Assembly (NCBI RefSeq): GCF_021223605.1
Contig: NZ_CP075175.1
Location: 744,001-808,000 of the forward strand
Length of the DNA stretch: 64,000 nucleotides
Direction: 5' to 3'
DNA from: Paenibacillus sp. 481
GTDB taxonomy: Bacteria > Bacillota > Bacilli > Paenibacillales > Paenibacillaceae
Shown: positions 43,016 through 52,465 of the stretch, one piece after another
How the letters are laid out: each line of letters starts with the position of its first letter
Position numbering within the stretch: the first letter of the stretch is position 1
Translations under genes and position numbers: made by a program
Notes under the pieces: model-generated
Told to the model about the DNA's origin: nothing
Database searches by the model: none
What the model saw: only the letters and a program-made list of their open reading frames with translations

Positions 43016-46000
43016 TTAACTAAACTCCTGCACAATACGCGAACCTCTACCCGCCTGCTCAGCTGCTATTACACACAACTTGCGCGGCAAACGAGCGCGC
43101 AACTCAGGCACATGGCTGATTACACCCACTGCCAAACGATCCGAATGCAGCTTCTCCAGCGCTGTAACTACAGTATCCAACAACTCAGGGTCTAACGTTC
43201 CAAACCCTTCGTCGAGGAAGAAAAATTCAAGCGGATACATGCCGCGCAGCTGAATTTGTGCAGATAAGGCTAGCGCTAATGCTAGTGAGGTCAGGAACGT
43301 TTCTCCGCCCGACAATGTAGATACAGGACGGCGAATACCACCGTTAGCGTCATCACGAATGACGAAGCCACCACCTGAATCTACTTCCAGCGCATAGCGC
43401 TGCTTCGTGAGCTTTTTCAGTCGCTCAGATGCTGCTCGACTCACTTGCAGTAGCTGCTCCTCAGCAACGAATTCCACGAAGGCGTTGCCGCGGAACACGC
43501 TCTGCAATTGCTGCAAACGGGCTAAATGTTCGGCTCCGATCTGCCTTTTATGTTCAAGCTCTGCCCAACGGGCATGCTTGTTCGTTAGCTCCTCGGCATC
43601 GCGTTCTGCTTTGGCACGGGTGGCAAGTGTAGCTTCGTCTTGCTCAACGCTGTGCTTCCAGCACTCTTCACAAGCAGACCACGCCTCGTCTGACACCTCT
43701 TGTCCGACAAGACGCTCGTCCAGCCTGCGCAGTTGTGCAGCGAGATCACGCTGCGCCTCGTGATGCATAGCAAGTGCAGCTTGTATGCGCTGCCGCTCAT
43801 CAGAGGTTAGCGCAGCAGCTTGTACGGCTTGCGGCGTACGGAAAGGTGACGCCGTTAATTCAGCGGCTAACCGCTCCATAGCCGCATGTGCGCGTTCGCT
43901 CGCGGCTGTCCATGTTTGGCGGGCAAGCGCCGCTTGCTGCTCGGATTGGGCTTCTGCTTTGCGAGCCGATTCCGCTCCCACTGTGCTCGTTTCAGCACGA
44001 GCTCGCAGCGCTGTAATACACGCCTCATTGTCGTGCACGAGTTGCGTTAACGGCTGCCCTCCCGCCCAAGGCCGCAAGCGCGGTTCATAGTTCGATAGAA
44101 GCCGCTTAATACCGCTCAACTCTGCTTCCGCTTGCACTTGATTCCGTTCAGCAACTTGCATCACTTGTTCATGTTGCTTAAGTTGCGCCTGCGTTTCATC
44201 CAAGTAAGCGACGCTTCGCTCTAGTCGAGATCGACAATCTTGTGCTGTCGCATCCCATTCGCGCCACTGTTCACGCAACGATTCAAGCTCCTCGAATCGC
44301 CAGTCTGCAAAAGATTGCTGCCAAGCGTTTAGATTTGTCTGACGCTTGTTCTCGGCTGATTCGAGCGCTTTATTAGCCTCGCGAAGTGCCTTCGCACTGC
44401 TATCTGTATTGTCCCTGCTGCGTTGCAGTTGCCACAACGTGTCTGCAAACTGGGAATATTCAGTTTCCATTTGTCGCGTGCAGCTTTCCTGCTCCGAAAG
44501 ATAATCCGCCAGTGCAACCCGCAATTGCTCCGTTTCATGGGTACACCAAGTTACCAATTCGCTCGGGTCAGCATCTGCTGCACGCTTCGACTGCTCCTTG
44601 TTTGGTACGGAAGCTGAAGCTGAAGCAAAAACAGTCGCAGCAGCAAATGTAGCCCTATCCATGACAGTATTCGTATCCACAACAGCATTCGAATTCTCGA
44701 CAGTCTTCGGACTTGCCACAGTCGAACTCGTAGTCGAATTCGCGAACGAGTCCACCGTTAGATCTATCGACAAAGCTGATGCAATTTGATTAAAATACGC
44801 AGCATTGTTGTCCTGCTCGTCACTACCCGATAACCGATATGGGGCGTCAATTGCTTGTTCTTGCAAGCCTAAACTATGCTGAAGCCGTTCTTTTAAATTC
44901 GAGATCCTTTCTTTCCATTGCGCTACAATGGATTGACTCCGGCTGCTCGCATTATGCGTCTCCACAATAAAAGCACGAGCCTCATCACGCAGTTGCTCCC
45001 AAGCTTTTAATTGAGCTTCTGTGGCAGCAAGTTGTTCCGTCTTACGCTCCAATTGGTCGGACTCCACTGGGGACTGTGCCCCTGTGTGAGCATGCGCACG
45101 GTGAGGATGCTCCGTGGAGCCACATACCGGACAATTGTCACCTACCTGCAACTCAGCTGCTAACTGCGCTGCCAGCACCTGCTTCTGCTGCACCCATACT
45201 TGCTCACGAATGGCTTTAATTGCATTTTCAGTATACTCCACTACGGTTACAGCACGATTTTGTAAAGTTACAACGCTAGGACCAAGCGATTGACCTCGAT
45301 CTGTGCAAACAGAAATGGCATCCACTTTGGCCAGCACAGATTGAAAAGCGACATCCCCATTACGCTGCTGCTCAACATGTGCAGCTTCACTAGCTTGCTG
45401 AAGCGCAGCAAGCTCTTGATAGCGTACCGCCTCAGCATCAAACTGTTGTTTAAGCTGCCAAGCTTCTTGGAACCGCTCCCGCTCTGCTATCGGGCGCTCG
45501 TTCTGCTTTAACAGCGTTTTGAGTTCAGCTTGGCGTTCCGACGCCCGTGCAAGCAGCGCTTGGGCCCGTTCTACCTCAGCTTTAGCCGCCGTATACGAGG
45601 CATGCGCCTCATGCAGACGCTGCTCGCATTCCGCAGCCTCCTGCTCTAATCGCTTGGCCTCCTCCGCAATGTTCAACGCTTCTTGCAATTGCTCTTGTTT
45701 GCGCAGCAATTCCGGTTCCTGCTGCTCACGCTCTCGTCTTGCATCAATCGATATGCAAGACGCTTCCTCCGCCTTCACGGACGCAACCCTATAGGCTTCT
45801 TCGGCTTGCGTCAGCTTCACCTGAGCGCCCTGCTGAAGTGCCTCAGATTCATTCGCCTCCGCAATAACAGGCATCAGCACTTCAGCCGCTGCCGCTTGTC
45901 GTACTAGCTCCTCTTGCTCTGCTATTCTAGGAGCATCGGCATCAAGCTTACGCAAGCGTGACGTTACCTCGTCACGTTCGATCTGCCAGCCGCGTCGCTC

Positions 46001-46747
46001 GGCCATAGCACGGTACTCACGCTCAGCCGTTAGCTTCGCTTCACGAGCCTGCTCGGCCAATGCGATAGCATCAGCCAGCGCTTGTTCCGCTGCGGTAACT
46101 GCTTCCGGAGAGGCATCGCCAAGTCCTTGCTGTTCTGCCACGCATGTTTTTACGTCCGCATCCGCTTCCTTTACACGTCGAGCAAGCTTCACTCCGAGTT
46201 CATCGCCGTATTTTTCGAGCGAGAACAGACGTTGCAGCATTTGACGGCGCTCACTTCCTTTTAAGGACAAAAATTCAGAGAATTTACCTTGTGGCAGTAC
46301 GACCGCACGTGTAAAGTCGTCCATTTTAAGGCCTATATGTTCCTCAACAGAGCGATTTACGTCCGCAAGCTTATCAGCTATAACTTGCTCACCTTCAGCA
46401 CTTATTTCAATAAAGCGGCACACGGTATTACTTATGGTCACTTCACCCGTACGCTTGAACCGCCGCTCGACCCGAAACTGCCGTGTTCCAGCAGCGCCAG
46501 TCAGCGCAAAGCTCAACGAGACGCTAAGTGTGCTCTCCGCTTGGTTCATAATGCCTTGTGTGCCGTTTAATGCCCGCTCCACTTTTCCGTACAAGGCCAA
46601 TGTCATGGCATCTAAAATAGACGATTTTCCGCTGCCCGTCGGGCCAAAAATACCGAATATGCCGGTGTCGCACAATTCGCTAAAGTCAATTCGCTGCTCC
46701 TCGCGATAGCTTTGCAGACCCGCAAGCTTTAACTCGATCGGTTTCAT
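43016..46747 (-). CDS. sbcC: Nuclease SbcCD subunit C (Rad50-like ATPase)
   Basis: 1243 residues, longer than the usual 1050-1150. The N-terminal ATPase half has GPTGSGKSS at 35-43; two long coiled coils flank the zinc hook CPVCGSTEHPH near residue 536. The C-terminal half has the ABC signature LSGGETFLTSLAL and Walker B FFLDEGFGTLD. SbcCD is the Mre11-Rad50 complex that cuts hairpins and DNA ends. A low-complexity insert rich in Ala/Ser/Thr/Val lies at about 655-730, on the coil returning from the hook. Its ATG overlaps the sbcD stop (ATGA). Confidence 0.96.
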   Translation of the reverse strand: MKPIELKLAGLQSYREEQRIDFSELCDTGIFGIFGPTGSGKSSILDAMTLALYGKVERALNGTQGIMNQAESTLSVSLSFALTGAAGTRQFRVERRFKRTGEVTISNTVCRFIEISAEGEQVIADKLADVNRSVEEHIGLKMDDFTRAVVLPQGKFSEFLSLKGSERRQMLQRLFSLEKYGDELGVKLARRVKEADADVKTCVAEQQGLGDASPEAVTAAEQALADAIALAEQAREAKLTAEREYRAMAERRGWQIERDEVTSRLRKLDADAPRIAEQEELVRQAAAAEVLMPVIAEANESEALQQGAQVKLTQAEEAYRVASVKAEEASCISIDARREREQQEPELLRKQEQLQEALNIAEEAKRLEQEAAECEQRLHEAHASYTAAKAEVERAQALLARASERQAELKTLLKQNERPIAERERFQEAWQLKQQFDAEAVRYQELAALQQASEAAHVEQQRNGDVAFQSVLAKVDAISVCTDRGQSLGPSVVTLQNRAVTVVEYTENAIKAIREQVWVQQKQVLAAQLAAELQVGDNCPVCGSTEHPHRAHAHTGAQSPVESDQLERKTEQLAATEAQLKAWEQLRDEARAFIVETHNASSRSQSIVAQWKERISNLKERLQHSLGLQEQAIDAPYRLSGSDEQDNNAAYFNQIASALSIDLTVDSFANSTTSSTVASPKTVENSNAVVDTNTVMDRATFAAATVFASASASVPNKEQSKRAADADPSELVTWCTHETEQLRVALADYLSEQESCTRQMETEYSQFADTLWQLQRSRDNTDSSAKALREANKALESAENKRQTNLNAWQQSFADWRFEELESLREQWREWDATAQDCRSRLERSVAYLDETQAQLKQHEQVMQVAERNQVQAEAELSGIKRLLSNYEPRLRPWAGGQPLTQLVHDNEACITALRARAETSTVGAESARKAEAQSEQQAALARQTWTAASERAHAAMERLAAELTASPFRTPQAVQAAALTSDERQRIQAALAMHHEAQRDLAAQLRRLDERLVGQEVSDEAWSACEECWKHSVEQDEATLATRAKAERDAEELTNKHARWAELEHKRQIGAEHLARLQQLQSVFRGNAFVEFVAEEQLLQVSRAASERLKKLTKQRYALEVDSGGGFVIRDDANGGIRRPVSTLSGGETFLTSLALALALSAQIQLRGMYPLEFFFLDEGFGTLDPELLDTVVTALEKLHSDRLAVGVISHVPELRARLPRKLCVIAAEQAGRGSRIVQEFS

Positions 46748-47952
46748 GCGCTCACCTCTCCATCATCCTCATTGTGCGGCTCGCCTTCCTGAATAAGTTC
46801 TAGGAAACAACGGACAAGCTCATCGTCTGGCATTGCACCTCCGGTTTGACGCTCGTAAAAACGACGAAACAGCTCTTCTACAGGCAATTCACTTCGGCGG
46901 CCAATTTCTTCGACAGTCTCCTCGATTTCAGGATAAATCGGTCGGATATGCACAATTCCTTCATGAGCGCGGCGCAGCTTCTGTATTTGTTCCATGGTTA
47001 ACGCTTCCGTCAAATACATGCCGACATCAATCCAAGCATTGGCGTCGCGTCCTTCCTCAATCCATCGGATCGCTTCCTCATAGCCTCCGCGAATGTTCCA
47101 AGACACGAGCGGCTTGCCCGATGTTAAGTAATGTTCGACAGGCTCTGCCACGGCCCCAGGTGCCAAGTCCACAATCGTAATCGATTTCGTCTGCCCCGCT
47201 TCTGAAAAGCTGTAGGCAAGAGGCGAGCCGCTGTACCGAATATGCCCAGGTCCTTTTACGCGCTGCGGTCGGTGCAAATGGCCCAACGCCACGTACTGCG
47301 CTTGCGTGACTTCCCCTTCCAACGAAAATGCACGTGGATCAACGGTGTATGCACCGCCAACTTGAATCGGGCGTTCGGACTCGCTATCGACTCCGCCAAG
47401 CAAGTATAAATGACTCATCGCCACGTTAATCGTATGCGGCTGGAAGAACTGTGCCTGTCGGCGAAAAAGCTGTCCGACTCGCTCACTGTACGCACTCCGC
47501 AGAACTGTTTCATCATTGTCGAGCGACAACAACTCCTTCAGTCGGGCTTCGGACGGATAAGGCAACGCCGCAATGACAGCTACCTCGCCTGTGCGAGCGC
47601 ATTTGATGTTGACTGGCTCAATCGCTGGCTGGCCAACTATCGTGATGCCCTGCGACCGCAATAACGGAGCGACCGCAGTCAATCTTTCAGGGTGGTCATG
47701 GTTGCCAGATATAATGACAACAGGCCGCTTGCCGCCATCCGACAACCTCGCGACCGTCTCATAAAATAGCTGCTCCGCTGCGGCTGGCGGGTTAACGGTG
47801 TCATACACATCCCCTGCGATGAGCAGCAGATCTACCTGCTCATCGTCAGCTATGCGCACAAGCTCATCTGCAAATGCAGCTTGCTCTTGCAAACGGCTAC
47901 GACCTTCTAGCGTTCTGCCAAAATGCCAATCCGCCGTGTGTAAAATGCGCAT
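46744..47952 (-). CDS. sbcD: Nuclease SbcCD subunit D (Mre11-like)
   Basis: The ATG at 47952 is chosen because AAGGAGGT lies seven bases ahead; the product is 402 residues. Metallophosphoesterase motifs are LHTADWHFG near residues 4-12, IAGDVYDT, SGNHDHPERL and ALGHLHRPQ, which bind the two manganese ions. The C-terminal region contacts SbcC coiled coils. It is upstream of and translationally coupled to sbcC. Confidence 0.96.
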   Translation of the reverse strand: MRILHTADWHFGRTLEGRSRLQEQAAFADELVRIADDEQVDLLLIAGDVYDTVNPPAAAEQLFYETVARLSDGGKRPVVIISGNHDHPERLTAVAPLLRSQGITIVGQPAIEPVNIKCARTGEVAVIAALPYPSEARLKELLSLDNDETVLRSAYSERVGQLFRRQAQFFQPHTINVAMSHLYLLGGVDSESERPIQVGGAYTVDPRAFSLEGEVTQAQYVALGHLHRPQRVKGPGHIRYSGSPLAYSFSEAGQTKSITIVDLAPGAVAEPVEHYLTSGKPLVSWNIRGGYEEAIRWIEEGRDANAWIDVGMYLTEALTMEQIQKLRRAHEGIVHIRPIYPEIEETVEEIGRRSELPVEELFRRFYERQTGGAMPDDELVRCFLELIQEGEPHNEDDGEVSA

Positions 47953-48022
47953 CGTGGCCACCTCCTTTTTTAAAAAATCAGATTTGCGTCTGTATCCTAT
48001 TTATGTCGGAACATTCATTCGA

Positions 48023-51000
48023 CTAAAGCTCGCAAGCTTGCTGCGCATCAAAGAAATAAAGCACCTTGGCGTCTACTGGCCGTTTCCAAATATGCTCGAT
48101 TGCGCGTGCGTATATATTTAGCTGGAATCGGTAATGCTCTACCAAGGCTGGCAAACCACCCCGATGTTCTAGCACTTTGTCCGTCTTGTAATCGAGCAAA
48201 ATAAGCTTGCCATCCACTTCAAAAATACAATCGATAACCCCTTGTACGAGCACCGTTTCGTCGTTTAGCATACCTGTATCGTCATAGGCGGCAAACGTTG
48301 CTGTCGCAACATAGGAAGGTGCACTTTCTTTACTTACTGTCTCTTCTGTATTTTCTGTGTTTTCTGTATTTTCTGTACTTGCTTGTTTATCTACAATTGC
48401 TTCGGATGACCGCGCTTCTTCTGCGGCACGGATAGCGTCTTGTTGTAACGCCGTCTCCACCGTGTACGCCTCTGTAGCCGTAATGCCGTAGCTGAACGGT
48501 AGCTCTCTTTTTACCCAAGCTGCGCTTTGCAATTGTTGTCCAACTTCACTCTCAAAAAAGGCCATTACCGCTTCGATATCCATTACAGCTGCTTGAGCGG
48601 CCGTCATAAGTTGCTTATCAACCATATGATCAAGCGTTTGCTTGACTATGTCGGCCGTCATCGGCGCATGAAGCGATAAATGCTGCATGAGCAAATGGTA
48701 AGCCGTCCCGCGTTCCGCTGGTGTAATGCTTGTCTGCTCCATAAAACGCGGACGACGCAAATGTAGTGTGAACGCGGACTCCTTGTTTGAAGGCGGCTGC
48801 AACGACATTGAATCTACGCCCAGCGCTTCTGAATTTGCATACACCAAAGCATCTGGTCGATTTGATATTTCATTTGCAGACCGTTCCGGCTCCGCAGCAG
48901 CATCTGACGTAATGGGCTCTTCCGACTCTTCTAACTGTGTCTCCACCCATGAAGAGGCAGGCCATTCCTCGGAGGATGCTAGCCGTTTCATTTCCGTTAC
49001 GGTCGTTTTGGCTGGTAGCATAGCTGCCAAGCGATACGGATCGCGCCAAGACAATTGCTTGAGCAAAGTCTCGCTATGTTCAGAAGAAGGCGCATCCGTG
49101 AGTGGAGACAGCTCCGTCAGCTCTTGCAGCCTATTTTTCATCGTCTCATCTACTTCTCCAGCTTCTGCTCCTGAATCCGTCGCTAACGCGAGTACGTTTG
49201 CTGGCATAAGCGATAGCTTCCAACCTGCCAACTCATCCATAAGGGCAGCGCCGTTACGGTTAGGTAGACCAGCGTAGCGACGCCATTCCGAGGCTGCAGG
49301 ATGCCTAATAACAGCAGGGCCGAGCCAATCTAAATAGCTGCGCGCTTTAGCCACTGTGTAATCCGGTAATAGGAGCGGCTCACAATCCAATGCTTCTCCC
49401 CACTGCACAATTGCTTTTTCGGCATCATTTACCGTACCGACGAGAATCATTTTTTCTTTCGGGCGGGTAAGCGCCACATAAAGAACACGTAATTCTTCCG
49501 CTAGCAGTTCCAGCTTCATTTGACGACGAATAGCCAAGTTCGGCAAGGTCGGATAAGTGACCCGCAGTTCCTCATCGACGAACTTTGGCCCGAAGCCCAA
49601 CTGCTTGTGCATAAGAAACGATGCGTTCAAGTCTTGCTGATTGAACTTTTTAGCTAGACCGGCCACGAAGACGACCGGAAACTCTAAACCTTTACTTTTG
49701 TGAATCGTCATAATGCGCACGACGTCTTCTTGTTCACCTAGCGCACGCGCTGTTCCGAGATCGCCGCCCGTTTCTCGCATCCGATCAATAAAGCGCAAGA
49801 AACGAAATAGTCCTCGTACCGAGGAGGATTCGTACTGTCTTGCGCGGTCATAAAGAGCCCGCAAATTCGCCTGACGCTGCATGCCGCCCGCTAGACCACC
49901 AATCCACTCGTAATAACCCGTTTCACGGTAAATACGCCAGATCAAATCGGACAAACGCCCTTGACGCGCTTCATCGCGCCAGCGTTCAAATTGGTGCAAG
50001 AAATGACGCAGCCTTTGCAGTAGTTGTTGCTGCTGTTGCTGCTGTTCATCTTCGCCTTGATCAAAATCAGAGGTTGCAGATACGAGTTCCAGCAACGCAT
50101 CATAGAACGTCACATCTTTGCCCGCGATACGGACTTGTGCCATTTGCTCCGCATTCAATCCAACGATTGGCGAACGTAGCACGGAGGCCAGCGGGATGTC
50201 CTGTAGCGGATTGTCAATGACGCGCAGCAACGATAAGATGACGCTCACTTCGGTCGCTTGGAAATAACCCGTACTAAACTCTGCGTAAGCCGGAATTCCG
50301 CCTAATCGAAGCTCTTCGACGATAAGCGGCGCCCATGCTTGTGTGGCGCGCAGCAAAATCACGATATCTCGATACGTCACAGGCCGCATTCGTTTTAATT
50401 GCTTGTCATACACGAGAAATGGCGGTTCGCCTGCATCACCAAGCAAACGACGAATACGCGCCGCAATCGCGCGCGCTTCCAGTCGTGCGGTTTCTATTTC
50501 CGAAGCATCCAACGTATCGCCTGATTCGTTCATGGCTTGCTCAGACTCCACGTCTTCCTCTTCAATAGCTGGAGACTCCGCTGTTTCCTTTTTTTCAATG
50601 ACAATTAATTCGGTATCAAAGCTTTGGGCCTCGACCTGATCCGCGCCATAAACAGTGGCTGCGATGTCTGTCACCTCATCCAAAGTCGGATAAGACGCCC
50701 CGCAAACGAGTTCTGCCGCCTGATCGTAATCAAGTTCAGCCACGTTAGGATTCATAATCTGTCTAAATATCATATTTACAGCATCTACAACTTCTGCACG
50801 ACTACGGAAATTGCGGGCCAAATCGATCCGCGTACCATTTCCACGGCCAATTGCATCATACGTACGGTATTTGTTCAAAAATAGCCCCGGCTCTGCCAAG
50901 CGGAAGCGATAAATACTTTGCTTGACGTCCCCAACCATAAAGCGATTGCCGCTGCCCGGTTTCGTTATCAGATCCACAATGGCCTCTTGAACCATGTTCG

Positions 51001-52465
51001 TGTCCTGATACTCGTCCAGCAAAATTTCAGCAAACTGCTCTTGATATTGCAATGCCGCTTCTGAAGGAAGCGTATGCGCTGGGGTCGATTGCGGGTCCCG
51101 TAAAATTCGTAAGCAGTAGTGCTCCAAGTCGGAAAAATCAAGAAAACCTTTATCCCGCTTCGCTTGTTCATAAAGGCTACCAAATTGCTGTACGACCCCC
51201 GACAACGTATGCATAACCGGCGCCATTGCATGCAGTTCATGCAAAAATTGCGCTGGTGTCCGCCGGAATAGTTCATCGCTTAGTTGTTGCAAACGCGTCT
51301 TCGCTTGGTCGCGCAACCGCTTCACTTGCTCTTGCAATGATTTCTCGTATTTGTCGCCACGACAGGCCGCCAGACGGCCAAACGACAACAAGTCGAACGC
51401 CTCGTGCATCGTTTCCCACGGACGCTCTTGCGCGGCTTGTAATAAAGCGATCGCCCCTTGCAATTCTTGCGCCAGCGTGTCCCGATACGGTTCTGGGCCT
51501 CCTGGTACCTCCGTTAGACGAAGGGCCTGCTTTAACAGCTCCACTATGCCGTGCAAGGTTAGACGTGCATCCGCCATGACACTGCTTGCCCATGCCGTCT
51601 GACCTAATGCAGCAATATCCTCCGCTTCAAATGCCGCGGCAGTTCCGTCCAGCCAGTCACCAGGCCACGGATGACTGCGCGAGAACTCGTACAACCGATG
51701 GACTAAACGAAAAGCCGCTTCATCGTTGCGTTCCCCACTAAACCAGTCAATCATACGACGAAAGGATGTATCCTCCGCCGCGTACCGCTCCTCAAATAGC
51801 TGCTCAAGCACGTCTTGGCGCAGCAGCTCGGTTTCGGTTTCATTCGCAACTCGAAATGACGGGTCAAGCCCGATCGTCTGAAAATGTCGCTGAATTACTT
51901 CCAAGCAGAACGAATGCAAAGTCGTGATGGAGGCTCGATTGAGCAACGCCAATTGGCGGCGCAAGTGCTCCGAATCCAGATTGCGCTCCAATTCCCGCTC
52001 AAGTGCAATCCGAATCCGCTCTCTCATCTCGGCAGCAGCTGCCTTTGTAAATGTGGCAACTAAGAGCTGGTCAACGTGTACAGGCTTTGCTTCATCACTA
52101 ATTTTGCGAATAATACGTTCAACGAGTACAGCCGTCTTGCCTGATCCGGCTGCCGCTGCGACGAGAATGTTCTCCCCTCCATCGACAATGGCTCGCCATT
52201 GCTCATCCGTCCATGTGCTTTCTTCCGGCTTAACTGGTAGTGTCTTAGGCATGTCCGTAGGCGAAACAGATTGCTCGGCTGTACTAGTGAGCTGAACGGA
52301 TGGTTCAGAAAGCTCCTCGGTCACACTAGTGAGTTGCTTAGACGTAGTAGTATGCCGCTCTGACAGGCTAGTGAGCTGCTCAGGAGCATCTATTGCTACT
52401 GTCTTCGCTTCATTGACATTTTCCATTATCGTTGGTGATACTTGTGCATCTTGCTTCTCCATCAT
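48023..52465 (-). CDS. addA: AddAB helicase-nuclease subunit A
   Basis: About 1480 residues, roughly 250 more than B. subtilis AddA. The UvrD-type helicase has a TDEQWRAI Q-motif near 86, Walker A AAAAGSGKT near 103-111, Walker B LLDEYQD and VRIMTIHKSKGLEFPVVF. The C-terminal RecB nuclease has VIDCIF and LLDYKTDK. Extra length comes from a Ser/Thr-rich N-terminus (about 15-80), a charged segment with QQQQQQQ, and an ENTENTENTE repeat near the nuclease. The start overlaps the addB stop (ATGA); a second ATG three bases on has better spacing to AGGAGG. Confidence 0.95.
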   Translation of the reverse strand: MMEKQDAQVSPTIMENVNEAKTVAIDAPEQLTSLSERHTTTSKQLTSVTEELSEPSVQLTSTAEQSVSPTDMPKTLPVKPEESTWTDEQWRAIVDGGENILVAAAAGSGKTAVLVERIIRKISDEAKPVHVDQLLVATFTKAAAAEMRERIRIALERELERNLDSEHLRRQLALLNRASITTLHSFCLEVIQRHFQTIGLDPSFRVANETETELLRQDVLEQLFEERYAAEDTSFRRMIDWFSGERNDEAAFRLVHRLYEFSRSHPWPGDWLDGTAAAFEAEDIAALGQTAWASSVMADARLTLHGIVELLKQALRLTEVPGGPEPYRDTLAQELQGAIALLQAAQERPWETMHEAFDLLSFGRLAACRGDKYEKSLQEQVKRLRDQAKTRLQQLSDELFRRTPAQFLHELHAMAPVMHTLSGVVQQFGSLYEQAKRDKGFLDFSDLEHYCLRILRDPQSTPAHTLPSEAALQYQEQFAEILLDEYQDTNMVQEAIVDLITKPGSGNRFMVGDVKQSIYRFRLAEPGLFLNKYRTYDAIGRGNGTRIDLARNFRSRAEVVDAVNMIFRQIMNPNVAELDYDQAAELVCGASYPTLDEVTDIAATVYGADQVEAQSFDTELIVIEKKETAESPAIEEEDVESEQAMNESGDTLDASEIETARLEARAIAARIRRLLGDAGEPPFLVYDKQLKRMRPVTYRDIVILLRATQAWAPLIVEELRLGGIPAYAEFSTGYFQATEVSVILSLLRVIDNPLQDIPLASVLRSPIVGLNAEQMAQVRIAGKDVTFYDALLELVSATSDFDQGEDEQQQQQQQLLQRLRHFLHQFERWRDEARQGRLSDLIWRIYRETGYYEWIGGLAGGMQRQANLRALYDRARQYESSSVRGLFRFLRFIDRMRETGGDLGTARALGEQEDVVRIMTIHKSKGLEFPVVFVAGLAKKFNQQDLNASFLMHKQLGFGPKFVDEELRVTYPTLPNLAIRRQMKLELLAEELRVLYVALTRPKEKMILVGTVNDAEKAIVQWGEALDCEPLLLPDYTVAKARSYLDWLGPAVIRHPAASEWRRYAGLPNRNGAALMDELAGWKLSLMPANVLALATDSGAEAGEVDETMKNRLQELTELSPLTDAPSSEHSETLLKQLSWRDPYRLAAMLPAKTTVTEMKRLASSEEWPASSWVETQLEESEEPITSDAAAEPERSANEISNRPDALVYANSEALGVDSMSLQPPSNKESAFTLHLRRPRFMEQTSITPAERGTAYHLLMQHLSLHAPMTADIVKQTLDHMVDKQLMTAAQAAVMDIEAVMAFFESEVGQQLQSAAWVKRELPFSYGITATEAYTVETALQQDAIRAAEEARSSEAIVDKQASTENTENTENTEETVSKESAPSYVATATFAAYDDTGMLNDETVLVQGVIDCIFEVDGKLILLDYKTDKVLEHRGGLPALVEHYRFQLNIYARAIEHIWKRPVDAKVLYFFDAQQACEL

